Source of the DNA: Peromyscus leucopus
Lineage: Eukaryota > Chordata > Mammalia > Rodentia > Cricetidae
Assembly: GCF_004664715.2 (NCBI RefSeq)
Contig: NC_051068.1
Location: 129,414,716 to 129,478,715 of the forward strand
DNA length: 64,000 nucleotides
Direction: 5' to 3'
A model generated the notes under the pieces. The model searched no databases and was not told where the DNA came from. It worked only from the letters and a program-made list of their open reading frames with translations. The first letter of the stretch is position 1. Each line of letters starts with the position of its first letter. Positions 10,741 through 23,384 of the stretch are shown here, piece by piece. Position numbers and translations under genes: made by a program.

Positions 10741-12819
10741 ATAGAGTCACAGAAAAGGAGAAATGGAGCCGATCTGATGAGTTATGGTTTGAGAGGCTGG
10801 GAATAGCATCTCTGCTTTCTTGTGCCTCCTTTGTTCTTTGCTGCTAAATCTAGTAACCTCAGCGCTCAGGATGGTTCTTTGTAACACTTTTCTTTGTTTC
10901 ATTTATATTTCTCGGGAATTTTATTGTTATTAAGCTTTGGAAATGTATTTGTCCAAGTAACAAGTAGAGCACTGATTTTGTGACTGACTGATCACAGAGT
11001 CCTTTCCCAGCATTCTTGAGTATTCAAAAGTATGAAAACAAATCAAGAACACAGCTCTCTTTCTCACTTATGACACTGACAATCACAAAGAATTAGTTCC
11101 ATTTTTATTCCACAGAATGTAATTGACCACTTTTGATTTTTAATCACTATGAGCAAAACTGTAAGGTTTATGTGTTTTCCTTCTTTTTCTGACAGTGGGC
11201 TGTGAAATGAATTTTAAGCCACATCTCTGATGTCATTTGTGGAGAGGAGAGACTTAGCATGTTCTGCCTCTTACTCACTGACTCATAATTCTTCCCCTCT
11301 TATTCTAGGAGCCCACTCTGTGTGCTTGGCAGCCAGTGTGCAAATCTCAGGATTCGAAATGCCACACATTTCTCCTCCTGCCCCACGTGCAGCCTTGGAG
11401 ACCTTCACAGGAAAGAGCACGTGCTCATCCTCTTAGGAGACAGGAGCATCTTGTTTTCCACCAGGAAGTTTTTTGAATCTGAGCAGAGGACAAGTCCTTT
11501 CTCTGACTCCAGCATGGGTAGAGGGGAACCTGCTACTTGGTCTGAAGCTGTAGAATGTGGATGTACCCATTTCAACAACTCAGACACCAGAAATTAATTG
11601 GATACACTTTTTTTTTTTTTCAAATTCTGAGATACCTTTGAAGTTCAGCGTGGGGAGAGGAGGGGAGCAAGACGGTGAAACGGAACTGATGACAGCTCCT
11701 TTCTTGTGTGCCTTGCCTTCTCAGTGTACCCAAGTCGAGCACTAGCAATTTCAGGCAGTTCCATCACTTATATAATGGGGAATTTTTGCTAAATCATTTA
11801 ATCTTGAGCACACTGGCGGTCTTTAAAGGTCTTTCTCACAGTGTAGGAGATAATTAAACACCTCTTACAGGGGAGTTAAATTTGGGGAGGAGGAAAAGAG
11901 AATCAAGTCGATAAGGCTAAACCAAGCACATGTTTAACTATTTAATACAGTGGCTCTTTTCTGATTGTATGTACAGTGTTAAGTTTGAGAAAGCCTTTCT
12001 CTACATGACATTTTAAAAGCTTAACTTGTGTTCCAGACAGGAGAACAGAGAGATACAACCGTGTGTTATAGCCTTCAAATGGAAATACGTTCACTCTTAT
12101 GAACTCATGGAAAGTCATACAGATGCCCATCAGAGGCTATTGTGCTTTCTTTAGTTTATAACCATACAGGCTCATGTGTTTACATGTGTACACATTCTTG
12201 TATCATCATGTAATTCCATTCACCCAACAATAATGTGCAGGATGCTGCCATGTACTGGGAGCTTCTCAGGTATTCAGTAGAAGGTTTTTTGTTTGGGATT
12301 TGAGGTGGATGCTGAGGTGGACTGTCCTTTTGAGGAAGAGGCTTGCTAAAAGGGCTAGTAAGGCCTTAGACAGCAGCATGGTGGGGTTCTGAGGAGAGTT
12401 TCAGGCCCACATGGTAGGGTGAGGGACCATTCTTACACATTTTAGAAGAAGGAGAGTTTCTCTAGCAGGTGACTTATGGGAAGTCCATAGTACATGCTTG
12501 TAGTGAAACTATCTCTGATTCCTGGTGGGCATGGGGCAGGTGAGGGATTCTGTTAGCCTGGGGCCTGTTTGTAGAATCAACTATGGGGGCTTTGATTCTA
12601 GGAACCAAATTACTTTAGTTTCATGAATTGTTATTATTCAACTAAAATGGAAGAGCTTTACGAAATGGCATGGCCATGGCTGACACTACAGACACAGGCT
12701 TATGGTGGACAGGGCTTTAAAGCCACACTGACAAGTGAGCAACACAGGAGGAGCTGATTGTCAGTGTTGAGTTCAAGTACTCTACCCGACACTGACATGT
12801 CAGCTTGTGTTCATCTTAC

Positions 12820-12894
12820 CTGAAGGATCTTATCCCCGGGCTGTAGTAGGTTGGATGCTGGTCCATCAGGCTGAACCCTAGTAACAAAGATACC
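12820..12894 (-). CDS. Lrrc7: Lrrc7 PDZ exon 2, central strands
   Basis: This 75-nt phase 0/0 exon encodes 25 residues, GIFVTRVQPDGPASNLLQPG then DKILQ. This is the canonical PDZ middle: the G-I-F-V strand, the V-x-P-x-G-P-A turn and the L-x-x-G-D-x-I-L block that precedes the second helix. The acceptor is 'tctgacttatag' with a mediocre pyrimidine tract. The donor is CAG|GTAAGA. It joins K|G on the 5' side and Q|A on the 3' side in the known densin order. It lies between the two longest introns of the window, 14.6 kb and 11.5 kb. At 25 codons with no methionine it was found by peptide homology rather than by open-frame length. Confidence 0.97.
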
Positions 12895-13195
12895 CTATAA
12901 GTCAGAAGTGACAGAGGTTAGGAGCTTATTACCATCAAGTAGGTGCACTTAAATACATTTCCATTCATATAGAAAATAGTGAAACAGCTTTTAAATAAAT
13001 CACGGTTTATACAAGTAAGCTTTCCAAGGGTTATTACAGTATTTTAAGTAGAACACTGCTCTGCAGAATCAAGTTTAAGAAAGGCCACATGTAATGTAAA
13101 GATAACCTTGTTGTTATAAAGTACAGTTGCAGTTTATATACCAACCTCACAGCTATCGATAGAAATGCCTTTTTGTATATATTCTGAATTTGCTA

Positions 13196-13400
13196 GAACC
13201 ACTGGTACAGGCTATAATCCCAATACTCAGGAGGTTGAAGCAGGAGGATTGATTTTGAGACAAGTAGGGCTACATAGTTCCAGGCAGTCTGGGCTGCAGT
13301 GTGAGATCCTATTTCAATAATGAACAAGCAAACAAACAAACTAATCAAAGACCAATCAAACCAACCAACTAAACAAACAAACAAACCCCAACAACAACAA
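13196..13400 (+). repeat. B1-type SINE with long A-rich tail
   Basis: 'ataatcccaatactcaggag' 'gttgaagcaggagg' is the B1 head. The tail is an expanded caaacaaa/ccaa tract. Confidence 0.75.
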
Positions 13401-14319
13401 AAACAGCTTTGCCAAATTTAGTTGTAAAATGGAAATTTTTGATGGAAAAGGAAAATGCGTTGTTTGAAAAGACAGGAGGAGATGCAGTGGGAACATCTGC
13501 ACTGTGATGACAAAGACCCTGCAGTCATTTCCTCCTCGGTCTGGCAGCTTGCATGTGCCATGCTGCTGATTTTAGTTAGCACCCTACTGTGCTGTGACAG
13601 GTAGAACGACAGTATTATCCCAAACAAGCCACTGTGTTTCTAGCTGCTGAGGTGAAGTTCCTACTCTTACTTCATCCTAGCCTCTGGCGATTGCCACTCA
13701 GGTGACCCTGATCACCTCTATGCAGTTCTCCATGCAGCAACAGTTTAATAATGTTTGCATAAATCCAAACCACAGGGGCTAAATTATACAGTCACATCCA
13801 CAGTGCTGGAGACCTCACTGTGCAGAGGTTGACTGCTTGGAGAACATGAAGGTGGCTTCTGAGGCATGCTTAATATCAGTAGTGGCATCGTGACTGCAGG
13901 ATTCAATCACTGTTCTATGGATTTACTCTGAAGCCGACTTTTATGGTGGCCTGAGCTTCCTAGTGCCTTTATTGCTTTTTCCTAAAGCTTTGTTATTTAT
14001 TTCCAGTCAATACATTTCGTAAACTAAGATGCTTCCATTGCTGTAGCTTCTTCTCTTTCTGTGTCCTCTTCCCAGCATATGGCCATGCTAGTGAAACCAG
14101 TCATCCACGAGGTGCCTTGTGACACCAGTCTTGTTATTTGTGTGCTGTTTCCCAAAGACTGTTTCAGAGTCCTAGTGCCTCAGTGCTTCACTGTTTGTAT
14201 ATAATGTTTAGGCATCACTTGGGAAAGACTCTAACTAAATCCAAGCCAATCTGAGTCTCTGTGACAGTGGGATCAATGAAGATGAAAATAGTGACATGTC
14301 ATCATCAGATCTGGAGCTA

Positions 14320-14424
14320 GAGTTGCAGTTGACTGTGAGCCACCTGACATGGATGCTGGGAACTGAACTTGGGTCATCTGTAAGCAGTATGTGATCTTAA
14401 TCACTAAGACCTCTTTCCAGCCCC
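14320..14424 (-). repeat. B3 SINE fragment
   Basis: 'tgtgagccacctgacatgga' 'tgctgggaactgaac' through 'ctttccagcccc' is the reverse B2-family head. Confidence 0.8.
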
Positions 14425-15484
14425 TACATTTCTGTCTTGTAATAAAACTTGTCTATTTGTAAGTTATATGACTCTTCAAGAAGCATCCATAATGAACAGG
14501 CTTATGAAAGCATTTGCTTTTCACAAGTACTTTTGAAAAATGGTCAGATTTCTCAGTGTTAAGATCTGATCTCTTCTGGTTATCTAGCCTCAGAATCTCT
14601 GAATACAAACCAAGGAATTACCATGTTAAGTCTGCAAGTCCAGCACTTCACATTCTAACTTTAGAGGGGAAAGGAACTTTATATGGTTTTTTTAATGATG
14701 AAGGTGAATGACTGTGACAGTCTCAGCTATTGTCAACGTAGACACAAAAATAGAATTAGCCTTAAGGGACTTGCAACCTCAATGCACGAAATACATTTTT
14801 TAAAATTGCCCCAAGTGTTACCTTTAGTTACTGCTTGGAAAATGGTTTCTAGGAAGGCCATATCTTAAGTAAAAATTATATATGTTACAAATCAGAATAT
14901 TTTATTTTTATATCAGATATTTTAGAATATAGTCTTTCATGTAGTCCTGTAAGTATGAAAGTTAAGAGAGGATTTCCAGAGGGAAAATGGCTCATTAAAG
15001 TAGCAAACAGAACTGGACATGCACTCGAGTTTCAGGGGACACTGTCTTCTCTCCAGAGAAGGGTTAAGTACTAACTTCCTCTATAAAGCAGGCAACATGG
15101 TTTACTTGTATTGAGGCTTCTATAAGCAATGTTAGGTCACTCCATAGCATAGCCTCTGCAATGGCTGGAATGAACACTCCAAAGATAAAGACATCAACAG
15201 TGTTGTATAATGATGGACGCTCTGAAAGTTTAATTGCCATGTGTCAGGTCTCAGGCTTCGAACAATCTGATGCCTTAGTAAAAGAAGAATTTATATGGAG
15301 CAAGAAAAGAGATTTTTTCCATGGCCATTAGAAACTAAGAGAGGATGCCAAATGGGGCGAGTGGGAAAAAAGGGAAGGGAAGAGAAAGAAGGAAGGCCAC
15401 CAGCCACTGAATAGAAGGCTTCTGTGCTATGTCCAAACCCCACTCCCCACACAGTGAAGTTTAAAACCCATAAAAGATTGATGG

Positions 15485-15615
15485 GAGCCAATGAGATGGC
15501 TCAGCAGGTAAAGTGTCTGCCTCCAAGTCCACAACCTGAGTTTGATCCCTAGACTCACATGGTGGAAGGAGAGAACCAACTCCTAAAATTGTTCTCTGCC
15601 ACATGTGTGTCACAG
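15485..15615 (+). repeat. B2-related SINE ending in a CA microsatellite
   Basis: 'ccaatgagatggctcagcag' 'gtaaagtgtctgcc' is a B2-type head. The element runs directly into the CA tract, a common origin for rodent microsatellites. Confidence 0.75.
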
Positions 15616-15619
15616 TGTG

Positions 15620-15681
<62 letters not shown>

Positions 15682-15682
15682 T
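15616..15682. repeat. GTGC(GC)n(AC)n microsatellite
   Basis: About 67 bases of continuous purine-pyrimidine alternation with a short GCGCGC core and about 25 CA units. Confidence 0.95.
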
Positions 15683-15759
15683 CCAGGTGCAAAGACACAC
15701 ACACCAAACAAACACATAAATGTAATAATAATAAGGCTGGGGATTAATTTTTGGTGTAA

Positions 15760-16215
15760 AGTTGACTAGATTGAGAATCATTTGGCAACACACCCCTGGG
15801 CCTGGCTGTGAGGGTGTTTTCAGAGAGGCTAACTGAGGAAGGAAGACTCTAAATGTGGGTAGCACCATTCCATAAGCTGGGGTCAGTTCCAGACTGAATT
15901 AAAAAAAGAAAGAAAGAAAGAAACAAAGAGGGAAGGAAGGAAGGAAAGGAAGGAAGGAAAAGGAAGGAAGGAAAGAAGGAAGGAAGGAAGGAAGGAAGGA
16001 AGGAGGGAAGGAAGCTAGCTGAGGCCAGAATTCATCTCTCGTTGCTTCCTGACTAAAGAGGCAGTGTGATCACAACCCTCACTCTTGCACTGTCACCCCC
16101 CTCCCCCGCCCCCACCACACTAGATGGGGCTCGCAAACTCTGAGCTAGGACCAGTCATTCCGGAAGTAGCTTTTATTAGATATTGTGTCACAGCAATGAG
16201 AGAAGCAACTATTGT
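15760..16215 (+). repeat. Rodent LTR-like (MaLR-type) repeat with purine insert
   Basis: The left part ('gagaatcatttggcaacaca', 'ctaactgaggaaggaagac') and the right part ('catctctcgttgcttcctga', 'tgtcacagcaatgagagaag') flank a GGAA microsatellite. I recognise the layout as a common rodent repeat but cannot fix the family. Confidence 0.5.
15900..16014. repeat. Polypurine (GAAA)n/(GGAA)n tract
   Basis: About 115 purines are interrupted by a single C near 15924. Mirror symmetry makes it a triplex (H-DNA) candidate. Confidence 0.95.
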
Positions 16216-16383
16216 AAAGATAATCAGAAAGAAGAATTGGTTTAGAGACCTAGAAAATTTGTGACAGAGATCCAAACTAAAATTCTTCAACTGGCAACTA
16301 TTGTAAAGATAATCAGAAAGAAGAATTGGTTTAGAGAACTAGAAAATTTGTGACAGAGATCCAAACTAAAATTCTTCAACTGG
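16206..16383. repeat. 89-bp tandem duplication, near-identical
   Basis: Copies at 16206-16294 and 16295-16383 begin CAACTATTGTAAAGATAATC and differ at one base (gagaCctag versus gagaActag). Either a recent duplication or an assembly artefact. Confidence 0.95.
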
Positions 16384-17479
16384 TGATTGTCCTATCCTAG
16401 AAGAAGAGAAACAGTTTGGTCTTTGGAGTTGTCTTGTTCTACCCTCCTTTGTCATTCTAAAAACTGTTCAGTGCACAAATAGAAATAAAGACTTCTGACT
16501 TGTTAAGAGCACCCCAATACAAGCAATTTATTCCATTTTTCTATGAGGCTGCTTTTAGAAATGACAGACTAGCTACTAGAATATTCTTTAGACTGTTGCC
16601 TTTTGGGGAATTGGAATGTGAGGGCTAAAACTGCACTTGGTTTGACTGTTGTATGATTACGTTTTTTATTTTAGCAATTGTCCCAGGAATCCCATTGCTG
16701 TCTCACAGATAATCACCTGAGAGGCTCAAAGGGATGTTTTCACTGCTGTCTATTTCTTGGTGACAATTTTGAGCTGAAAACAATTTCTATTTTCTCAAAG
16801 TCAGTGGTTGTCTCCTTACTGCCTGGCCCAGATCTCTGGCTTCTATGGAGATGGGGCTAGGGGCAGCTTCTACTAGTGTTACTTTTTGATTCCTGCATGG
16901 CTGGTGTTTACCATGAGAGTTTGGCGGTGGTACAGAATTGGATTGCTTAGCTTTGCACAGGTTACTGATTCTGTCTAAGCCTTTAATGCCCCCAGAAACT
17001 ACTAAAAACAGGAGGTAAATGGAGGTGACTGCAGATTCTTCTCTAAGCTCTTCCTAAAATAGTGGTGGCATGTAGACTCCACCTATCACCCCGTAGGCTC
17101 CCTCAAAACCCTGTCACTATGCTATTTTTGGACAGTATGCATCATTTCAAAAATCATGATCCAGAAAGCGATGGATTTAGTCAAACTTTCTTTTCACTTA
17201 AGTTAAATTTTTGCTGGAGAGAAAATGTTTCTCATAAGTTATATAAAAATCAAGCCATGATTCTTGTAGGTTTAGTATTGTTTTATCAGCTTATGCATTA
17301 CTTTGTAGTGAAATCATTCTAGAGATATTTCTTAGAAGTGACATTGAAATTAAGAGGTCAAAATGTCAGAGGACAATTAGGAGAATCTCTGGTGCTCTTG
17401 GGCGAAGAGGCTCTCAAACTGAGTGGTACAGTGCAATTTTCTCTTTTCTTTTTCACTTTTAGTCTATATTTGAATGTTT

Positions 17480-17691
17480 TTTGAGATAGGGTCTGTTATA
17501 TCCACAGCTGGACTCAAACCTACTATGTAGCTGAGGATGACCTTGAACTTCTGGCCTTCCCACCTCCAGTTCCCAAGTGTTGGGATTCCAGGTGTATACT
17601 ACCACACCAGATTTAGGCAGTGCTGGAAACAGAGCACAGGATATGCATGCTAGGCAAGTGTTCTACCAACTGAATAACATCTCCAGCTCCA
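17480..17691 (-). repeat. B4 SINE (B1 plus ID halves)
   Basis: The reverse B1 body 'aagtgttgggattccaggtg' is joined to the ID-like end 'catgctaggcaagtgttcta' 'ccaactga', the B4 fusion layout. Confidence 0.8.
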
Positions 17692-18060
17692 CATCCTATA
17701 GCATATGAAATTTTATAGTGATAATATTTTCACTTACTACATGTACAGGTTTTCTAAAAGGTATAGGTCAAAGAAAAAGAGAGCTCTCTGGCTTATACAT
17801 CTAGGACTGAGAATCTGTTTGAAGAACTGCCAGTCATGTCGGGTACATGCCCTAGCGCTAATAAGCCAAAGAGTGCAGCTCACACTCAACAGAACCCACA
17901 GAAGCTTCAGGAAAAGTGGTTCTTGGGTCTCAGTCCTACTGACTGCATTCAGTTATGATTCTGAGATGGATACCTTCAGGGCACCAAACCCGACCAGCTG
18001 ACCCAGTGTAATTTATAGGTTTGTGTGTCTTTCCTGTCATAAGGGACCATTTCCCAAGTG

Positions 18061-18407
18061 TGAAGGCTTGAGTGAGAAATGTCCTCCAGAGGCTCATGTG
18101 GTTCAACACTGGTCCCCAGCTAGTGGCACTGTTTGGGAAGGTTGTGGAACCTCTCCATCTTAAAGTTTAGGAGGTGGAGCCTTGCTGGAGAAGGTGAACA
18201 GAGCGGCAGCCTTGATATCTTACAGCTTGTCCCCACTTCCCTGTTGGCTCTGTTTCCTGACCTCCATGCACTGTGACCAGCTGGCTTTCTGCTGCACTAC
18301 CTGACCTGCTGTGATGGACTACATCTCCTTGGAACCGTAAGTCAAAAATAAGCCATTCCTTCCTTCAATTGCTTGGCCAGGGTGTTTTAGGAAAGTTAAC
18401 CAATACA
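18061..18407 (+). repeat. MaLR-like solo LTR
   Basis: This begins TGAAGG and ends TAACCAATACA. It contains 'gaggtggagccttgctggag' and an AATAAG-type poly(A) region followed by 'cagggtgttt'. The layout is that of a rodent MaLR-like LTR; no clear target duplication is seen. Confidence 0.55.
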
Positions 18408-18753
18408 CTGAATCTATCAAATAGACCAAATTAGCCATTCTCAGTCAAGTAGAGGATGTCCATTAAGCAAAGAAGAAAATTAAAAATTTGGCATGAATTT
18501 CTTTACTCACTTCACTATTTAGTTCAACACCAAAAAGGACTTGATTATTAATGTCCTCATTGGTGAACTGACAGTGACAAGAATCTAGTCTGGGTTTGAT
18601 TGAGATTTCAAGTAGGGGACATAGTTATTTATATTAGTCACTAAGAGTATGTACATACATGTACATTACATTATAAAGGTGACTGTATGTACATGAATAA
18701 TTTGGTACTTTGTATTTTTGTTGCTTAGTTTAATCCTGGATTCATCTTCAAAT

Positions 18754-18773
18754 TATATATATATATATATATA
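18754..18773. repeat. Short (AT)n tract
   Basis: About ten AT units, flanked by aatt on both sides. Confidence 0.9.
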
Positions 18774-18934
18774 ATTTACATATATTTGAAATGAAAAATA
18801 ACTTACTGGTTAACTTTTCTAGGACTATATTGAATTGATGTAAATCTTTTCAGGAAAAATGGAAAATATAACATTAAAGATGACATTCTTAAGATCTTTC
18901 CTTCTTTTCTTTTTTTAAACTCTCTTATTTTTTA

Positions 18935-19103
18935 CATTTATTAATTTATTTAGTGTGTATGACTTGTGAGTGTAACACAGCATGAAGTCAGAGGACAACT
19001 TGTGAGAGTTGATTTTCTCCCTCTACTATGTGGGTTCTCGGGACTGAACTCAGGTCATCAGGCAGAGGCAAGCCTCTCTGCTCACTAAGCCATCTTGCTG
19101 GCT
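18935..19103 (-). repeat. B3/B2 SINE
   Basis: 'ggttctcgggactgaactca' 'ggtcatcaggc' and 'ctaagccatcttgctggctt' form the reverse B2-family head. Confidence 0.8.
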
Positions 19104-19587
19104 TCCTGAGAGCTTTTTGGTGAACTGGGGCAAAGCCACAACAGTGAGAATGTATTTGGTGTTCACTTGGCTCATGTTTGGTTCTCACTTTAAAGTTCAC
19201 ATTTGGCTTTAAGAAAATTCCCAGAGTGTTTGCTCCAGAAGTATGTTCCTATCAATACTTGGTTTTATAAACTGCTTTCTTTCTTTCTTTTTTTTTTTAA
19301 GGTAAAAAAGAACACAAAGTTGGTTCAGTGAGTGACTATTGATACTTGGATTAGAGCTTTGATTTAAATAACAGAGCAGGTTTTTGTATTTTTAAGAAAC
19401 AAGATGTAATAATTAGAAGAATCAGAGAGTCTCATCAATGATGTAGACAAGTTTAATGCTAGCTAGCCAGTGTGGTACAGCAGAGAGAACGTTAATAATA
19501 AAAGTATCATTGGTAGTACAGCTGGGCATCCACATGGGCTTTGATTTAATTGGGAAAAATTTTTTTGGTGGTGGTGGAGTTTGAGAC

Positions 19588-19721
19588 AGGGTCTTGCTAC
19601 AGATGAGGCTGGCTTCAAATTCAATATGTACCCTAGCTGTCCGGACTTGTGCTTGTAAAGATCCCCCTGTCTCAGCTTCCTGAGTACTGCAGTTACAGTG
19701 TGCACCACCACATCCAGCTAA
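19588..19721 (-). repeat. B1 SINE
   Basis: 'tttgagacagggtcttgcta' 'cagatgaggctggcttcaaa' and 'tgcaccaccacatccagct' are reverse B1 blocks. Confidence 0.8.
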
Positions 19722-19735
19722 AATGCTAATTAAAA

Positions 19736-19938
19736 AAGATTTATTTTTTAAGAATTTTACTTGTATGAGTGCTTTGCCTGAATATATGAGTATGTACCAC
19801 ATACATGCAATAGCTGTGGAGGCCAGAAGGGATGTTGGATACACTGGGACTAAAGTTACAGGTGGCTGTGAGCTGGGGACTAAACTTGGTTCTATGCAAA
19901 AGCAGCTAGTGCTCTTAATTTCTGAGCCATCTTTCTAA
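19736..19938 (-). repeat. B3 SINE
   Basis: 'gtggaggccagaagggatgt' 'ggtggctgtgagctggggac' and 'tctgagccatctttctaag' form a reverse B3. It lies 15 bases from the B1, a SINE cluster. Confidence 0.8.
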
Positions 19939-22066
19939 GATTGTAATATGCTACTTTTTAGTCACCCTTTATCTTTTGACCTGCAAACCTTTTTATGCTT
20001 TCCCAAGACCTGAGCCTGCATTGAGTGATATTGTTGCTTTCCTAAGACAGAATCCACATGTTTTTTAAGTGTGTAGATGCTGACATTTTCCAATGGGTTA
20101 ACACTTCTTCTTTAGTAAAACTTGAGAGGAGGAGTCACATCCATTGGAATCCTATTGATTATAAAGACCAACTTTCTGCTAAGAGTGTCAGTGCTTCCCA
20201 ACCAGTACTGAGACATTGGAGGAAGTGGACAATAATTCACTTTTCATTAAAAAAAAATCCTCATGTTTCACTTTTACTGTCCTGAAATAACCCCAAGTTG
20301 CAATGGGGTAAGACAGCTGGAGTACTCAGTGCATTATAAAATAGCATGTGCTTTACACTCCTCTTAAAGAATACAGGCTTACACATGAAATAGCGTCTGT
20401 TTCATCTCTTTTTAATAAATGCCACTCAAAATTGAGTTAATAAGCACCAAGAAATCTATCCCTCCCTCTTCAGCATTCTTTTCAACTTAACTAATAGCAT
20501 CTCCAAAACTATTTTATAATCACTTCATCTTGAAGTAGAAGTCAAAGTGGGGCAGATATGTAAATTATATTATAAAATGAATTTATGAATACAGACAATA
20601 AATCATATCTATCCAGTAGCTGTACAAAGAGAAGAAAGGAATGTGTTCCATGGGGATTAATATTTATGTAAGTATAAATCACATTTGATGAAAAGCTCCA
20701 GACAAATATATTTGCTGTTCATGTTTTTCATATCCATGAAGAGACAAGAAACACATGGACTGTGTTTTTTTTTCCTTTCACAATTTAAAAGCATACCTTT
20801 GCAATTCGTTGTTTATGAATCATCCAACAACATGAGGATAAGAAAAATGAGAAAGTAATTCTTAGGCACTTTTTTTTTTTTTTTTTGGTGTTGCCATGAA
20901 TGTCTCTGGTATTGATGTACTGGGGCAAAAAAATGTCCAAAAAATGCCTGCTTCTGTGCCTAATTACCTTTCTCTTTTTAATATTGACCTTATGAAAACT
21001 TTAATTTGATGCAATACCCATATCTACACAAAAGAAAAAGCCGTATTGCTTCCAGGACTGAAAGATAGGGTGGGAAGGGCTTGAGTCCTGCTGCAGATCA
21101 TCTGTACGTTTAGAAGCAGTATTTTGAAAATAATTTGATGATAACCCTAAAGTTCATTGGCAGCTGTTTTACATTTTTCAACATTCTTCCCAGGGCTTGG
21201 ACTTTTGTCTGTACCTTAGGCAAATCAGAAAACAAACAAACAAACAAGGATTCATTTCCCATCACTTCTGTGCTGACATTCAGATTTCCCCAGGTAGAAA
21301 AATGGCTGAATTCCATGGTGTTTGCCTAACTTTGGCATTTGATAAACTGTGGGGAGTAAGTGTCTCCCCATATGGCTGTTTCCTCCTATAAGCCCCCTGT
21401 GTGCAGCCTGGGTCTATAACAAAGCTTTCCTGTGAGCCTGTGACCAGATGTTTATTTTCATGACCACTTAGTGCAAGTTTACCTGAAAATCTTTAAATTC
21501 TAGGCAGTTAGTTCTTTCATCAAATGGGGCAAGGAAGAATGTTAGTCCCTGGATGATGAGCTTTGAATGTTTCATTAGGACTGCTTCCATTCAAAGGATC
21601 TTTGGGCTGCTTTATGAAAAGTTGCAAAGCCTGGCATCATTCATCTGTTACTCTGGTTTTCTCTTTCTAACAGTCTCCTGTGGAACTCACAGTGGGAAAT
21701 TCTTCATATTTTGCAACCACGAATTAGTGTGACTGTTTTAATATAAAACATAGTTTTAGTTTTTTCATTGTCAGAATTGCCACTGTAAGGATAACTCAGC
21801 CTACAAGTTACATAGTTGATTAACAATCCTCCCTCTACTATGGGCTTCTGATTACTGAGGTTCAATGGAGGAGACATGCAGACTTCCACGGGCTTGTTGA
21901 AGCAAATATGAGGATTTTGACTAATTAGGGGGCTCTATAATACTTTCAATATTAGAAAATCACATGCGTTTCAACGCCATGAAATTCAAGCTTATCATGT
22001 GCTCTGCTGCTAAGTGGCATCTGCAGCTGGAAGCATGTGTTAGAGCTCATTAAAAGAAAAAGATTT

Positions 22067-22272
22067 AGAGTCAGTTCAATTTGGTTTTAGATTTTGTCTG
22101 TCACAGATTAGCTAAATGACCTTGGTCATGTTAATGAACCACTCTGGGACTCAGTAACACGGTGATGACAGTACTACCTGACTAGTAGATGTTGCTAAGA
22201 TGACCAGATGAGGTTACACACAAAATAAGCTCCATACAGTGCCTGGCACATGATAGTTAATAAATGATATTC
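22067..22272 (+). repeat. MIR (ancient mammalian SINE)
   Basis: 'ctaaatgaccttggtcatgt' 'taatgaaccactctgggact' 'cagt' followed by 'cagtgcctggcacatgatag' 'ttaataaatg' matches the MIR core and tail order. Confidence 0.85.
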
Positions 22273-23384
22273 ATTTTTTACTGCATTATCATTAGATTTG
22301 TTGTGTTGAAATCTTTCATCTAAGCAGCATCTTGCTGCTGTGATAGCGGTGTTTCTCTCTGATGATAAGCTGGATCACAATTTCTATCCCCTTTACATAG
22401 AGGGAAGAGGTGGGCACCATGAAGGGCTGTTTGCACCCAGTGTTCCACCACTTTATCCTTACAAGTACATAAAAGTAGTTGTCACTTTGTGATGAACTTA
22501 TCCAAAACAATGAGCTTTGTGGTGAGTTGGTTTTTTCATATACTAAACATTGTTCTGACAGTGTCAGCTTCAGAGTTAATCACATGGATTCTTTTACCTC
22601 AAGAGACCACATTTGCTCAGGACCTTGGGTCTTGGAGGGAAGTCAACTTTGCTTCAGATGCTGTTCCAACACTCCAGTCCTGTATGGAATGGCCTGTCAT
22701 ATGAGAGTTAACCCCAAATCCATCTAAGGCCTAGGTGAACTTCTGGGTTTGTCTGAGGTGATTTATTGCAGGAATCTCATACAACCCAGAAGTTAGCTGG
22801 CAGCTTCTATGCCCTGAGCAACATAGCTCCTTTTTTTTCTCACTCTCTACTCCTTTCTTCTGTTCGGTGACTACTGCATGCTCTCCCTGCTTGCCACCAG
22901 TGTGAACATTCTTTCACACTTGGGAATTGGCTGCAACAGCATCAATAATACGGAACAGAATGAGATAAATTTAGTGGTAACTATAGCATACAAACTCCTC
23001 AGTGCCTTCAAGACATCTGATAGTCAAAGATTCTAGCAGCCAAAAGTTCAAAGCTCCATGGACAACAAGCTTAGCAACACATCATGTATCTAGGAATATA
23101 GCTAATGTATGATTTGTACACTGGAAGGGAGCATGCATTACCCTGCAGACTAGAATCTCTGCTCTGCCTACTTCAGACTCAGGCAGTATATGTTGAATTT
23201 AAATTGCTACTTAATATGGTACCTTTTACCTCCAGCTGTGAATTAGCCCACTAATGAAAAGGTAATTTCTTTTTCAACATGGTAGAAAAGAGTATGTATT
23301 TTCATATACTTAGTATTAGTTTTCAGAGGTAGGTATAAGTCCTCCCCACCTCTGTGTGTCTGTGTGTGTGTGCAGCATATGCAT

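Larger units (their letters stand above)
1340..12819 (-). other. Lrrc7: Lrrc7 last intron, 11.5 kb
   Basis: This is a GT-AG intron splitting the PDZ coding region. It holds SINEs (ID/B4-like, B3, RSINE1, B1, B2), an L1 3'-UTR piece at 4.7-5.0 kb, a Z-DNA-prone GT/GC tract at 2.6 kb and a 37-bp minisatellite at 6.9 kb. It also has a MaLR-like LTR at 8.6-8.9 kb and a CA-rich array at 10.5-10.7 kb. The stretches 3.0-4.1, 5.3-6.6, 7.0-8.5 and 10.8-12.8 kb show no gene and no repeat I can name with confidence. Confidence 0.9.

Noticed and set aside
15461..15868. 135-codon minus-strand frame
   Set aside because: Built from a CA microsatellite (poly C-V/T-H) and a SINE; not a gene.
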